Below are positions 52,454-62,700 of a DNA stretch of 64,000 nucleotides, in pieces (position 1 is the first letter of the stretch; every line of letters begins with the position of its first letter). The notes under the pieces were generated by a model, which searched no databases, was not told the DNA's origin, and worked only from the letters and a program-made list of their open reading frames with translations. The stretch is from Jatrophihabitans_A lederbergiae (lineage in GTDB: Bacteria > Actinomycetota > Actinomycetes > Mycobacteriales > Jatrophihabitantaceae). A program made the position numbers and the translations under genes. Location: the NCBI RefSeq assembly GCF_031845305.1, contig NZ_JAVREH010000014.1:1-64000 (forward strand), written 5' to 3'.

Positions 52454-53761
52454 ATGCATGATGCGCAGGTACTTCTGCGCGCCGGTGATCAGGCGCGTGC
52501 TCAACTGGCGAGGCGCCGATTCGTGCTGGACCTCGACGGTCTGGGCAATCTGGTTGGTCGGCGCAAGGATCTGAGCAACGAACTCGACAAGCTGCGTGCT
52601 GAGTCCAAGCGGCTTGCCAAGACCGGACCGCGCGAGCCCGATGCCGACCACACCGTGACCCGCGACCGGGCCAGGCAGATCAAGCAACGGGCGCAGGAAC
52701 TCGAGGCTGAGCACAAGGCAGTCGACGCAGCGGTCACCGACTTCCTACTGGATGTGCCCAACCTGCCCGCAGATCGGGCCCCGGACGGAATCTCGGAGGC
52801 CGACGCCGTCGAGCTTCGCCGGTTCGGCGAGCCAGTGGTACCGGACTTCGAGGTGCGCCACCATGCCGACTTCGGTGAGCAAACCGGACTGATCGACTTC
52901 ACCCGGGCAGCCAAGCTGGCCGGGTCCCGATTCAGTGTCACCAGTGATGCACTGGCTATTCTGCAACGCGCGCTGGCAGCCTTCCTACTCGATCTGCACA
53001 CCGTCGAGCACGGCTATCGCGAGTACACCGTGCCGAGTTTGGTCACCCGGCAAACCATGACCGGCACGGGCCAACTGCCCAAGTTCGCCGGCGATCTGTT
53101 CCGCACCGAGGTCGGTGATCGCGAGCTGTACCTGATTCCGACGGCCGAAGTGCCGCTGAACAACCTGTACGCCGGCGAGACGGTGCCTACCGCGGATCTG
53201 CCGCTGGCGCTCGTCGCCCATACGAACTGCTTCCGTTCCGAAGCCGGCTCCTACGGCCGCGACACCCGCGGCATCTTCCGGGTGCACGAATTCGGCAAGG
53301 TCGAGCTCGTCCGGATCTGTTCCGCCGAGGACAGTTCGGCTCAGCTGGAGCTGCTGGTCTCCCACGCTGAACGCTGCCTGCAGGAACTGGAACTGTCATA
53401 CCGGGTGGTCAGCCTGGCAGCCGGTGATCTCGGCTTCAGCGCCCAACTCACCTACGACATCGAGGTGTGGCTGCCCAGCCAGCAGCGCTATCGCGAGATT
53501 TCCTCCTGTTCGGACTGTGGCCAGTTCCAGGGCCGCCGCGCCAAGATCAGAACCCGGTCCGCCGACGGCGGCAAGGACTTCGCGGCAACGCTGAACGGCT
53601 CCGGCCTGCCGCTCGGGCGCACCCTGATCGCCATTCTCGAACAGCACCAGCAGCACGACGGCTCCATCCGAATTCCGGGCGCACTCATTCCCTACACCGG
53701 CTTCGACCGCATCTTTACCGATGGCACGACGCCATCGCGCACTCGCCGTACTACGCACTGA
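52454..53761 (+). CDS. serS: Seryl-tRNA synthetase, pathway copy (VlmL-like)
   Basis: A protein of 435 aa from ATG 52454, after AAAAGGACG. A long coiled-coil arm at residues about 30-100 (LVGRRKDLSNELDKLRAESK) binds the tRNA variable arm. The class II core has motif 2 (FRSEAGSYGRDTRGIFRVHE) and motif 3 (LNGSGLPLGRTLIAILEQHQ), and SSCSDCGQFQGRR, all typical of SerRS. It should charge tRNA-Ser with serine. Lying inside a biosynthetic operon with a VlmA-like transferase, it supplies seryl-tRNA for the azoxy pathway, as VlmL does for valanimycin. It may also give self-resistance if the product mimics serine. Confidence 0.94.
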   Translation: MHDAQVLLRAGDQARAQLARRRFVLDLDGLGNLVGRRKDLSNELDKLRAESKRLAKTGPREPDADHTVTRDRARQIKQRAQELEAEHKAVDAAVTDFLLDVPNLPADRAPDGISEADAVELRRFGEPVVPDFEVRHHADFGEQTGLIDFTRAAKLAGSRFSVTSDALAILQRALAAFLLDLHTVEHGYREYTVPSLVTRQTMTGTGQLPKFAGDLFRTEVGDRELYLIPTAEVPLNNLYAGETVPTADLPLALVAHTNCFRSEAGSYGRDTRGIFRVHEFGKVELVRICSAEDSSAQLELLVSHAERCLQELELSYRVVSLAAGDLGFSAQLTYDIEVWLPSQQRYREISSCSDCGQFQGRRAKIRTRSADGGKDFAATLNGSGLPLGRTLIAILEQHQQHDGSIRIPGALIPYTGFDRIFTDGTTPSRTRRTTH

Positions 53762-53870
53762 CCTGGATCGGTGTCAGCACTCAATCAGGGCCGAATCAGT
53801 CGCGCCTCCCACGCTGGGTGGTACGCCGAAAACCCGTTCCGCAAGCCTCGCAGATCCGAAGGAGCAATCC

Positions 53871-54980
53871 ATGCGCAACGCCGCCCCAATCACGTCGCCG
53901 CCGGGCGCCACTCAGGCGACCTCCTTGGCGACCCTGACGCCGGGCTTCGACACCAGACATGTCGTCGAAACCGGAAAGAAGTTCAGCGAGGTCTCGTCAC
54001 TGGTCCGACAGGCCGGCCTGATGGAGTTGCATCCTAAGCGCTACCTCGCCAAGATCGCGTTCAACACCCTGATCTTCGCGGTGGGTCTGGTGGCCTTCTT
54101 CGAATTGGGTAATTCCTGGTGGCAACTGGTGGTCGCGGTCTGGATGGGCCTGTACGGCGGGCAGAGCGCCTTCCTCTGGCACGATGCCGCGCACAAGGCC
54201 ATGTTCGGCAACAAGGCCGCCGCGACCTTCGTCGGCCGGATCCATGCCAATCTGGTCAACGGGGTCAGTTACGGCTGGTGGGTCAACCACCACAACCGGC
54301 ACCACAGTTTTCCCAACCACCTTGAGAACGACCCGGACATCGGTCGGCGTACGGTGATCTTCGACATCAGCCAGTACGCCGCGCGCAGCCGTAGCGGCAA
54401 ATTCATCGTGCGCTACCAGAGCGTGCTGTTCTTCGTGCTGCTGGTGCTCGAAGGCTTCAAGATGCACCGCACCGCGGTCACGGCACTCCGGCAGAAGGTC
54501 GTCAAGAGTCCCTGGGTCGAGGGTGCGTTGCTGTTGGCGCATGCCGCGATCTTCCTCGGCGCCGTGTTCTGGGTGATGTCCCCGCTCAGGGCAGTGCTGT
54601 TCGTAATCGTGCAGCAGATGGTGCTCGGCGTGTACTTCGGCATGCTGTTCGCCCCCAACCACAAGGGAATGCCGGTTCGGACGGACGAGGAATCGCTGGA
54701 GTGGTTGGAGCGCCAGGTGCTCACCTCGCGCAACATCAAGCCGTCCCCGCTGATCGACTTCGTCTACGGCGGCCTGAACTACCAGGTCGAGCACCACTTG
54801 TTTCCGTCGATGCCCCAGATGAACCTGGGCAAGTGCCGGGAGATCGTCAAGGCGTACTGCGACCGCAATGCCATCCCCTACCACGAGGTGGGCTTTGTGG
54901 ATTCGTACCGGGAGGTATCGAAGTTCCTGTACGACGTCAGCGAGCCGGTGCGTTCGGGCACCGTGCCCGTCGCCTCCTGA
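53871..54980 (+). CDS. Membrane fatty-acid desaturase
   Basis: A protein of 369 aa from ATG 53871, after GAAGGAG. Three histidine boxes of diiron membrane desaturases are present: LWHDAAHKAMFG, VNHHNRHHSFPNHLENDPD and NYQVEHHLFPSMP. Four membrane helices flank them. The QVEHH form is seen in acyl-lipid and front-end desaturases. The enzyme probably puts a double bond into the alkyl chain of the product or a bound precursor. Electron donor genes are not visible nearby. Confidence 0.92.
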   Translation: MRNAAPITSPPGATQATSLATLTPGFDTRHVVETGKKFSEVSSLVRQAGLMELHPKRYLAKIAFNTLIFAVGLVAFFELGNSWWQLVVAVWMGLYGGQSAFLWHDAAHKAMFGNKAAATFVGRIHANLVNGVSYGWWVNHHNRHHSFPNHLENDPDIGRRTVIFDISQYAARSRSGKFIVRYQSVLFFVLLVLEGFKMHRTAVTALRQKVVKSPWVEGALLLAHAAIFLGAVFWVMSPLRAVLFVIVQQMVLGVYFGMLFAPNHKGMPVRTDEESLEWLERQVLTSRNIKPSPLIDFVYGGLNYQVEHHLFPSMPQMNLGKCREIVKAYCDRNAIPYHEVGFVDSYREVSKFLYDVSEPVRSGTVPVAS

Positions 54981-55062
54981 TCGCCGCTGTTCCCCACCAC
55001 CACCGGCCGCCCACTCACACCCGCCGTGACTGCTCGATCGACCCAACACCCCGGAGATCACC

Positions 55063-56571
55063 ATGGCCGCATCCGCTTCACCCGGTAACGGCAAAGCCGC
55101 ACCGCAGACCGCACTACGCGGAACCCTCAACACACCGAAGATCGTGCTGCTGGTGATCGCGGCCGCCGCGCCGCTGGCAGCGGTGGTCGGCACGGTACCG
55201 CTCGCCTTCGCCCTCGGCAATGGCGTCGGCGTACCGGGCATGTTTGTCTTCGCCGGCCTGGTACTGCTCTGTTTCTCGGTGGGATATGCCGCCATGAGCC
55301 GGCGCATCGTCAACGCCGGGGGTTTCTACACCTACCTCTCACTCGGGCTCGGCCGGTCAGCCGCGATCGGTGGCGGCCTGGTGGCGGTGGTGTCCTACAA
55401 CGCCGCGTCCATCGGGTTGATCGGGGCCTTCGGTTACTTTGCGCAGCTCACCGCGGCGCAGCACGGTCTCGATCTGCCGTGGGAGGTTTGGGCCGCTGCG
55501 GCGATCCTCTTGACGGCATACCTCGGCTATTGCCAGATCGATCTGTCGGCCAAGGTGCTGGCGGTGCTGATGATCGCCGAGATCGCGGTGCTGGCCGTCC
55601 TGGACATCGCCGTCATCGTCTCCAAGGGCGTCCACGCGGTACCGATCGAGTCGCTGGCTCCGCACAACGTGTTCGGTGGTGCCGTCGGGGTGACGATGAT
55701 GTTCGCCTTCATGTCGTTCATCGGCTTCGAATCCGCCGCCCTCTATGGCGAGGAGACCAAAGATCCGCGCCGCAGCATCCCGTTGGCCACCTATGCCTCG
55801 GTGATCGTGATCGCCGCCTTCTACGCGCTGACCAGCTGGGTCGCCGTCGGTGGCGTCGGCAAGGACCAGCTGCAAGAGGTGGCCGGCCAGCAGCTCGGCG
55901 ACCTGTTCTTTCAGCTCAGTACAACCTATGTGTCCTCCGACCTGACCACCGTCATGCAGATCCTGCTCTGCACCAGCCTGCTCGCCGCGTCGTTGGCCCT
56001 GCACAACGCGACCAATCGCTACACCTTCGTGCTCGGCCGCGAACGGGTGCTACCCGGCTGGCTCGGCCAGCCGCACCCCCGGTTCCACTCACCGCACCGC
56101 GCCGGTCTGGTGCAGGTCGTGGTCAGCGCGATCGTGGTCGCCGCGTTCGCCGTCGCCGGCTTGGACCCCTACACCAGCCTCTGCACCAGCCTGCTGGGCC
56201 TCGGCACCCTCGGCATCGTGGTGATCCAGGCGGCGGCGGCGTTCTCGGTCATTGGGTTCTTCCGCAACCGGGCTGACCGGCACTGGTGGCGCACCCTGCT
56301 CGCGCCCTTGCTGGGGGCCGCCGGGTTGACGACGGCCTCCCTACTGCTGATCGAGAAGTTCTCCCTCCTGACCGGAACCACCAACCCGGTGATCAACGCG
56401 CTGCCCTGGGTGCTGCTGATCGCTGCGGGCGGTGGTGTCGGCTACGCACGCTGGCTCAAGGCCGGCCGGCCCGAGCGCTACGCCGCCATCGCTCAGGTCG
56501 AGATCCGCGAGGATGCCGACGTGCCCGTGCCCATGATCGTCGCCGACCGGGATCCGGTGCCCGTCGCCTGA
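55063..56571 (+). CDS. APC-family permease
   Basis: A protein of 502 aa with about twelve membrane helices. IVLLVIAAAAPLAAVVGTVP, SRRIVNAGGFYTYLSLGLGR, SFIGFESAALYGEETKDPRR and ATNRYTFVLGRERVLPGWLG are typical of amino acid-polyamine-organocation transporters. As the last gene of the cluster it may import an amino acid such as serine, or export an amino-acid-like product for self-protection; direction is not shown by the sequence. A hairpin terminator follows. Confidence 0.88.
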   Translation: MAASASPGNGKAAPQTALRGTLNTPKIVLLVIAAAAPLAAVVGTVPLAFALGNGVGVPGMFVFAGLVLLCFSVGYAAMSRRIVNAGGFYTYLSLGLGRSAAIGGGLVAVVSYNAASIGLIGAFGYFAQLTAAQHGLDLPWEVWAAAAILLTAYLGYCQIDLSAKVLAVLMIAEIAVLAVLDIAVIVSKGVHAVPIESLAPHNVFGGAVGVTMMFAFMSFIGFESAALYGEETKDPRRSIPLATYASVIVIAAFYALTSWVAVGGVGKDQLQEVAGQQLGDLFFQLSTTYVSSDLTTVMQILLCTSLLAASLALHNATNRYTFVLGRERVLPGWLGQPHPRFHSPHRAGLVQVVVSAIVVAAFAVAGLDPYTSLCTSLLGLGTLGIVVIQAAAAFSVIGFFRNRADRHWWRTLLAPLLGAAGLTTASLLLIEKFSLLTGTTNPVINALPWVLLIAAGGGVGYARWLKAGRPERYAAIAQVEIREDADVPVPMIVADRDPVPVA

Positions 56572-56592
56572 GCAGTCCGATCAGGAGCGCAC

Positions 56593-56636
56593 CATCGATA
56601 CCTACGCCACCGCTTTCGAAGGTGTAGGTGTCGATG
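56593..56636 (+). terminator. Hairpin after the permease gene
   Basis: CATCGATACCTACGCC (56593-56608) pairs with GGTGTAGGTGTCGATG (56621-56636) with two G-T wobbles, around a 12-nt loop. It lies 21 nt after the stop codon and probably ends the biosynthetic operon. Confidence 0.75.
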
Positions 56637-56674
56637 CTGCCACGGGGCGGCGGTGTGGGGACTGTCCGTTTTTT

Positions 56675-56695
56675 GTAGCCAATGTTGTAGCCAAT
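56675..56695. repeat. Two GTAGCCAAT direct repeats
   Basis: GTAGCCAAT at 56675-56683 and 56687-56695, 12 bp apart, just after a run of T. They lie in the gap between the cluster and the tRNA-Thr-like scar and may be a leftover of an integrated element; no integrase is present. Confidence 0.35.
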
Positions 56696-56773
56696 CCCTG
56701 ACCGGTCGAGTCCGGACTGGGACAACCTAGAAGAGCAAAAAGACCCGGCAGCCCCCTAACGGGACTTTGTGGA

Positions 56774-56789
56774 GCCGCCTTAAGGCGGC
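56774..56789. other. tRNA-Thr scar: both ends of the gene joined
   Basis: GCCGCCTTAAGGCGGC is a perfect palindrome. Its flanks (GTGGAGCCGCC on the left, TAAGGCGGCGCACGGCG on the right) match the two ends of the intact tRNA-Thr at 18.57-18.65 kb, with the whole body of the tRNA missing. The locus appears to be a duplicated tRNA-Thr upstream region with the gene deleted. Confidence 0.7.
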
Positions 56790-56797
56790 GCACGGCG

Positions 56798-56892
56798 CCA
56801 TCCTCAATGAGAGCCCCAAGGCAGCCAAGCCCACAGGATTGCCACAGACTTCCCACAGGCAGCAACCAGCCGTGCGGCGCATTGTTCACAGC

Positions 56893-56897
<5 letters not shown>
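56798..56897 (+). repeat. Second copy of the 100-bp block from 18.75 kb
   Basis: From CCATCCTCAATGAGAGCCCC to the GTGA at the response-regulator start it aligns with 18754-18850 with about ten differences by eye. The changes avoid the three CACAG cores except the first base of one heptamer, which suggests selection on those sites. Confidence 0.85.
56831..56859 (+). promoter_or_regulatory. Triple 11-bp direct-repeat operator before the response regulator
   Basis: CCACAGG at 56831, CCACAGA at 56842 and CCACAGG at 56853 are exactly 11 bp apart and lie 33 nt before the GTG start. Head-to-tail 11-bp spacing is the binding mode of OmpR-type regulators, so autoregulation is likely. A second such array is at 18787-18815. 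Confidence 0.7.
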
Positions 56898-57627
<730 letters not shown>

Positions 57628-57628
57628 G

Positions 57629-59197
57629 ATGACGGCTTCACGCTGGCACGCGCTCCGCCTCAGGCGCCCCGACCGAAAGCTTCGCCGGCGACCGCAACCG
57701 CTGCGGGACTGGACGCTGCGGGCTCGACTGATCGCCAGTTTTCTCGGCCTGCTCGTCCTGCTCTGCGTCGGCATCGGCTCGTTCACCGCCATCGCCCTGC
57801 AGCACTCGCTCACCGGCCAACTGGACAGCCAGCTGCGCCAGGCCGGTGGCCGGTCATCCAACGCCTACCCGGGCTCGGGCGACCCCGCGCACACGCTGCC
57901 CGCCCCCGGCGGCGGCAACCGGAGCTTCCTGCTGCCGCCGGGTAACCCGCCCGGCAGCATCGGCGCCCAGATCACCGGCGGCACCGTCGTCGAAGCGGTC
58001 ATGCTGGATGCCAATGCCGACCGGACGACCCTCAGCAGCACCGCCGATCCCGCGCTGCTGTCCATTCCGGTCGACGGCAAGCCGCGGTCGATCGCGTTGC
58101 CCGGCCTCGGTGAGTACCGGGTGCTTGCCCGGACGACGCCTGACGGCGACACCCTGGTGTCGGGCTTCTCGCTCAAGAGCGTGTCCAGCACGCTGACCAA
58201 CCTCACCCTCGTCATCACCGGCCTGACCGCGCTCGGCCTGGTCATCGCCGGGCTGGTCGGGGCGCTGATCGTCCGGCTCGCGCTCCGGCCGCTCCGCCGG
58301 GTGACCGCCACCGCAACCAGGGTGGCTGACATGCCCCTGGACGAGGGCGAGGTAGCTCTGGCCGAACGGGTGCCCGCACCCAACCCGCACACCGAGGTGG
58401 GGCAGGTCGGGGTGGCGCTGAACCGGATGCTCGAGAACGTCAACGATGCGCTGAACGCCCGGCACCGCAGCGAGACCCGGGTCCGTCAGTTCGTCGCGGA
58501 CGCCAGCCATGAGCTCCGGACGCCGCTCGCCTCGATCCGGGGCTACGCCGAGTTGACCCGCCGCAGCCGCGAGGTTGCGCCGCCCGACATCGCCCACGCC
58601 ATGAGCCGGGTCGAGTCCGAGGCGGGGCGGATGACCACGCTGGTCGAGGACCTGCTGCTGCTCGCCCGCCTGGACGCCGGCCGGCCGCTGGAGGCGGCCG
58701 AGGTCGACCTCACCCGGCTGGCCGTGGACGCCATCAGCGACGCGCACGCCGCCGGGCCCGACCATTCCTGGCAGCTCGACGTGCCCGACGATCCGCTGGT
58801 CATGCAAGGCGACGGTGCTCGGCTGCACCAGGTGTTGACCAACCTGCTGGCCAACGCACGCACCCACACTCCAGCCGGCACCCAGGTCCGGGTTTCCCTT
58901 AGTCAGCAGGGCGACCGCGCGATTCTTGCCGTGCGCGACGACGGCCCTGGCATATCCCCCACACTGATGCCCGACATCTTCGAGCGGTTCTCCCGCGGTG
59001 AGCAGTCCCGCTCGCGCACCGCGGGCAGCACCGGGCTGGGGCTCGCCATCGTGGCAGCCGTCGTGGCAGCTCACGGTGGGCGCATCGACGTCACCAGCGC
59101 CCCTGGCAACACCGTGTTCACCGTGACCCTCCCGATGCATGGAAACCAGCAAGCAAGCCCACAGACTTTCGAAAGCTTCGCTGGCCAGACTGCTTGA
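57629..59197 (+). CDS. Membrane sensor histidine kinase
   Basis: A protein of 522 aa starting one base after the regulator stop codon. Two membrane helices (LIASFLGLLVLLCVGIGSF near 35-53 and LVITGLTALGLVIAGLVGAL near 190-215) enclose an outer sensor domain of about 130 residues rich in Gly/Pro. HAMP follows, then HisKA with the phosphorylated His in DASHELRTPLASIRGYAE, and the ATPase boxes N (LLANARTHTPAG), G1 (AVRDDGPGI), F (FERFSRG) and G2 (GLGLAIV). It phosphorylates the response regulator upstream; the stimulus is unknown but likely concerns the cell wall. Confidence 0.95.
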   Translation: MTASRWHALRLRRPDRKLRRRPQPLRDWTLRARLIASFLGLLVLLCVGIGSFTAIALQHSLTGQLDSQLRQAGGRSSNAYPGSGDPAHTLPAPGGGNRSFLLPPGNPPGSIGAQITGGTVVEAVMLDANADRTTLSSTADPALLSIPVDGKPRSIALPGLGEYRVLARTTPDGDTLVSGFSLKSVSSTLTNLTLVITGLTALGLVIAGLVGALIVRLALRPLRRVTATATRVADMPLDEGEVALAERVPAPNPHTEVGQVGVALNRMLENVNDALNARHRSETRVRQFVADASHELRTPLASIRGYAELTRRSREVAPPDIAHAMSRVESEAGRMTTLVEDLLLLARLDAGRPLEAAEVDLTRLAVDAISDAHAAGPDHSWQLDVPDDPLVMQGDGARLHQVLTNLLANARTHTPAGTQVRVSLSQQGDRAILAVRDDGPGISPTLMPDIFERFSRGEQSRSRTAGSTGLGLAIVAAVVAAHGGRIDVTSAPGNTVFTVTLPMHGNQQASPQTFESFAGQTA

Positions 59198-59198
59198 C

Positions 59199-61291
59199 AT
59201 GAGTACCGAAACCCTTGTCCCACCAGGTAGATCCCTCTCCCCCAGCGCTCCACGGATCGAGCGCGGTAACCGGGTCAGAGCACTGATCCGCGGCCGGGTG
59301 GACGACCCCGCCTGGGTACGCCCGTCGGTACTCGGACTGCTGCTCGCGACAGCGCTGCTCTACCTCTGGGGACTCGGCGCCTCGGGCTACGCCAACTCCT
59401 TCTACTCCGCCGCCGCCCAGGCCGGTTCGGCGAGCTGGAAGGCGATGTTCTTCGGATCATCGGACGCCGCCAACTCGATCACCGTCGACAAGCCGCCGGG
59501 CGCCCTCTGGATCATGGCGCTGTCCGTGCGAATCTTCGGCCTGAACTCGTGGAGCATCCTGGTTCCACAGGCCCTGGAAGGCGTCGCCGCGGTCGGCATG
59601 CTGTACCTCGCGGTGCGCCGGACGTCCGGAGCGGCCGCGGGAATTCTGGCTGGCGCGGTGCTCGCCGTCACCCCGGTCGCCGCACTCATGTTCCGGTTCA
59701 ACAACCCCGACTCGCTGCTCCTCCTGCTGATGATCGCGGGCGGGTATGGCGTTATCCGCGCCCTGGAAACGGCATCCACCAAGTGGCTGATCCTGGTGGG
59801 TGTGCTGACCGGATTCGGCTTTCTGACCAAGATGCTGCAAGCATTGCTGGTCGTTCCGGCGTTCGCGCTGGTGTACCTTTTCGCCGCGCGCCGAACCCGG
59901 TTGGGCGACGCATCCTGCAGCTGCTTGCCGCCGGTGGTGCGCTGGTGGTCTCGGCCGGCTGGTGGATCGCGATCGTCTCGCTGATCCCCGCGAAGGACCG
60001 TCCCTACATCGGCGGCTCGCAGCACAACTCCATCCTCGAGCTGACCCTGGGTTACAACGGCCTCGGACGGCTCACCGGCAACGAGACCGGCAGCGTCGGC
60101 GGTGGTGGCGGGAACGGCCGCGGTGGCTGGGGAACGACCGGTGCCACCCGGCTCTTCGGCACCGAGATGGGCACCCAGATCTCCTGGCTGCTGCCCACGT
60201 CCCTGCTGTTGCTCGTTGGGGGATTGTGGTTCACTCGTAAGGGCGTCCGCACCGACCGAACGCGGGCCGGACTGTTGCTCTGGGGTGGCTGGCTCGTCGT
60301 CACCGGCCTCGTCTTCAGCTACGCCAAGGGCATCATCCACCCCTACTACACCGTTGCACTGGCACCGGCCATCGGCGGCGCGATCGGTGTGGCAGCCACC
60401 CTGCTGTGGCGCAACCGCCACCAGCTGACGGCCAGCATCCTGCTCTCGCTCAGTGTGCTGCTGACCGCGGTGTGGCAGTTCGAGTTACTGGACCGCACGC
60501 CCGCCTGGCTTCCCTGGCTGCGCTACGCCATTCTGGTGACCGGAATCGCCAGCGGCCTGTTGCTGATCGTGGTGTCCCGGCTCGGTCGCCGAGCCGGTCC
60601 GATGATCGCGGCGGTCGCGCTGATCGCATCCCTGGGCGGCCCCAGCGCCTACGCAATCTCGACGGCCCGCACGCCACACTCGGGCTCGATCCCCAGCGCG
60701 GGACCGGCCAGTACGGGTGGCTTCGGCGGTCCCGGCGGTGGCGGTGGCGCACGGATGGGCGGTCAGCCGCCGACCGGTGGATTTCCCGGCCGCGCGGGCA
60801 ACTTCGGTGGCACAGCCCAAGGCGGCACAGGCACAGCGCAAGGCGGCGTTGGCGCCCCGCCGACCGGCACCGGCACAGCGCCGACCGGACGTGGTGGCTT
60901 CGGTGGCGGCGCCGACGGCGGGCTGCTCAACGCGAGCACGCCAGCGACCGCCGTTGTCAATGTCCTCAAGGCGGACTCGTCGCAGTACACCTGGGTGGCG
61001 GCAGCCATCGGCTCCAACAGTGCGGCCGGATTCCAGCTGGCGACGGAGAAGCCGGTGATGGCCATCGGCGGCTTCAACGGCAGTGACCCCTCCCCCAGCC
61101 TCGCTGAGTTCAAGGCCTACGTCAGTGCCGGCAAAATCCATTACTTCATCGCCAGCGGTGGCGGTGGTGGCGGTAACCAGACGAGTGGCAGCGACTCCTC
61201 CTCAGCCATCAGCAGCTGGGTGCAGGCCAACTTCAAGACCGTCACGGTCGGCGGAACCACGCTGTATGACCTGACCCAACCGAACAGCTAG
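59199..61291 (+). pseudogene. GT39-type membrane glycosyltransferase gene with a frameshift
   Basis: From ATG 59199 the frame gives a normal GT39 start (LYLWGLGASGYANSFYSAAA, SITVDKPPGALWIMALSVRI, RFNNPDSLLLLLMIAGGYG) up to LVYLFAARRTRLG near 59910. The family sequence then goes on in another frame: RRILQLLAAGGALVVSAGWW, HPYYTVALAPAIGGAIGVAA, a Gly-rich stretch, and a soluble end (FQLATEKPVMAIGGF, YDLTQPNS) to 61291. One missing C in GGGCGACGC at about 59905 explains it. The combined product would be about 697 aa. This is either a recent inactivation or a base-calling error. The enzyme would transfer sugars from a polyprenyl carrier outside the membrane. Confidence 0.85.
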
Positions 61292-61322
61292 GCCCCTTCC
61301 ACAACACGGCACCACCAAGCGG

Positions 61323-61355
61323 GGCCCGGCTTTCCACTTAGCGGAAGGCCGGGCC
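61323..61355 (+). terminator. Hairpin after the GT39 gene
   Basis: GGCCCGGCTTTCC (61323-61335) pairs with GGAAGGCCGGGCC (61343-61355), one wobble, with loop ACTTAGC. It lies 32 nt after the stop codon and separates the GT39 gene from the GT2-GtrA gene. Confidence 0.85.
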
Positions 61356-61464
61356 GCGCGCTGTCGTGCGCGCTCAACTGGCCCAACCAATAAGGGAAAG
61401 CCTTCGAAGCGAGCGCACAGGATGTCCACAAGGCCGCGCCAGTCCGGCAATCGAAAGTAGAGCC

Positions 61465-62691
61465 ATGACCTTGCTAGCTGAGCGCAATCCCCTTGTGGCA
61501 GAACAGTTCTCGGCGCGTCTGACCCTGGACGTGACCATTCCCGTCTACAACGAAGAGGTCGACCTGGCGCCCTGCGTCCGGCGCCTGCACGAGCACCTCG
61601 AACGGTTCTTTCCCTATGAATTCCTGATCACCATCGCAGACAACGCCAGCACCGACGCGACTCCGCAGGTGGCCCGGAGACTGGTCAATGAGCTGTCCGG
61701 CGTCCGGCACATGCGACTGGAGCAGAAGGGCCGCGGCCGCGCGCTGAGCGCAGTGTGGCTGGCCTCGCAGGCAGACGTCGTGGCGTACATGGACGTCGAC
61801 CTGTCGACCGACCTCAACGCTCTGCTGCCGCTGGTGGCTCCGCTGATCTCGGGACACTCCGACATCGCCATCGGGTCGCGGCTGAGCCGGCAGAGCAGGG
61901 TGGTCCGCGGCGCGAAGCGTGAGGTGATCTCCCGCTGCTACAACCTCATTCTGCGCAGCACGCTGCTCGCGCGCTTCTCCGACGCCCAGTGCGGGTTCAA
62001 GGCGATGCGGGCTGACGTGGGGCGCCAGCTATTGCCGCTGGTCGAGGACACCGGCTGGTTCTTCGACACCGAGCTGCTGGTACTGGCGGAACGCTCGGGG
62101 CTGCGCATCCACGAGGTGGCGGTGGACTGGGTGGATGATCCGGACTCACGGGTGGATCTGGTCTCGACGGCCCTCGCCGACCTCAGAGGGGTCGTGCGGG
62201 TGGGACGCGCACTGGCGACCGGGGCGCTCCCGCTGGCCGAGGTACGGGCGCAACTCGGGCGGCAGCCGCTCAGCCCGACCTCGCCGGACGTGCCACCGGG
62301 CCTGCTGCGGCAACTGGTCCGCTTCGGCGCGATCGGCGCACTGAGCACGGCCGCGTATCTGGCGCTCTTCTGGCTGGCCAGCGGCATGCTCGGGGCTCAG
62401 GGCGCCAACCTGTTCGCCCTGCTTCTCACCGCCGTCGCCAACACGTCGGCCAACCGCCGGTTGACTTTCGGCATAGCGGGGCGGACGAATGCCGGCCAGC
62501 ACCAGCTGCAGGGGCTGATGGTCTTCGCGCTCGGGCTGGCACTCACGAGCGGCTCGCTGGCGGCTCTGCACGCGGCCGATCCGGTGCCGCACCATGGGAT
62601 CGAGGTGGCGGTGCTGATTGCGGCGAACCTGGTGGCGACCGCGCTGCGCTTCGTCCTGCTACGTGGTTGGGTCTTCCGTCGCACCGCGTGA
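61465..62691 (+). CDS. GT2 polyprenyl-phosphate sugar synthase fused to GtrA domain
   Basis: A protein of 408 aa from ATG 61465. Residues about 20-250 form a dolichol-phosphate-mannose-synthase-like GT2: TIPVYNEEVDLAPCVRRL, IADNASTDATPQVARRL, VAYMDVDLSTDL (DxD) and AQCGFKAMRADVGRQL. Residues about 275-405 form a four-helix GtrA-like domain (LVRFGAIGALSTAAYLALFW, ANTSANRRLTFGI, LRFVLLRGWVFRR). It makes a lipid-linked sugar and probably flips it, feeding GT39 enzymes such as the one just upstream. Confidence 0.92.
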   Translation: MTLLAERNPLVAEQFSARLTLDVTIPVYNEEVDLAPCVRRLHEHLERFFPYEFLITIADNASTDATPQVARRLVNELSGVRHMRLEQKGRGRALSAVWLASQADVVAYMDVDLSTDLNALLPLVAPLISGHSDIAIGSRLSRQSRVVRGAKREVISRCYNLILRSTLLARFSDAQCGFKAMRADVGRQLLPLVEDTGWFFDTELLVLAERSGLRIHEVAVDWVDDPDSRVDLVSTALADLRGVVRVGRALATGALPLAEVRAQLGRQPLSPTSPDVPPGLLRQLVRFGAIGALSTAAYLALFWLASGMLGAQGANLFALLLTAVANTSANRRLTFGIAGRTNAGQHQLQGLMVFALGLALTSGSLAALHAADPVPHHGIEVAVLIAANLVATALRFVLLRGWVFRRTA

Positions 62692-62700
62692 AGCGGCGGG

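Noticed and set aside
52454..53761. SerRS as an ordinary housekeeping gene
   Set aside because: It sits within a same-strand run of biosynthetic genes and together with a DUF2156 transferase and other valanimycin-type genes; a housekeeping role is unlikely though not excluded.
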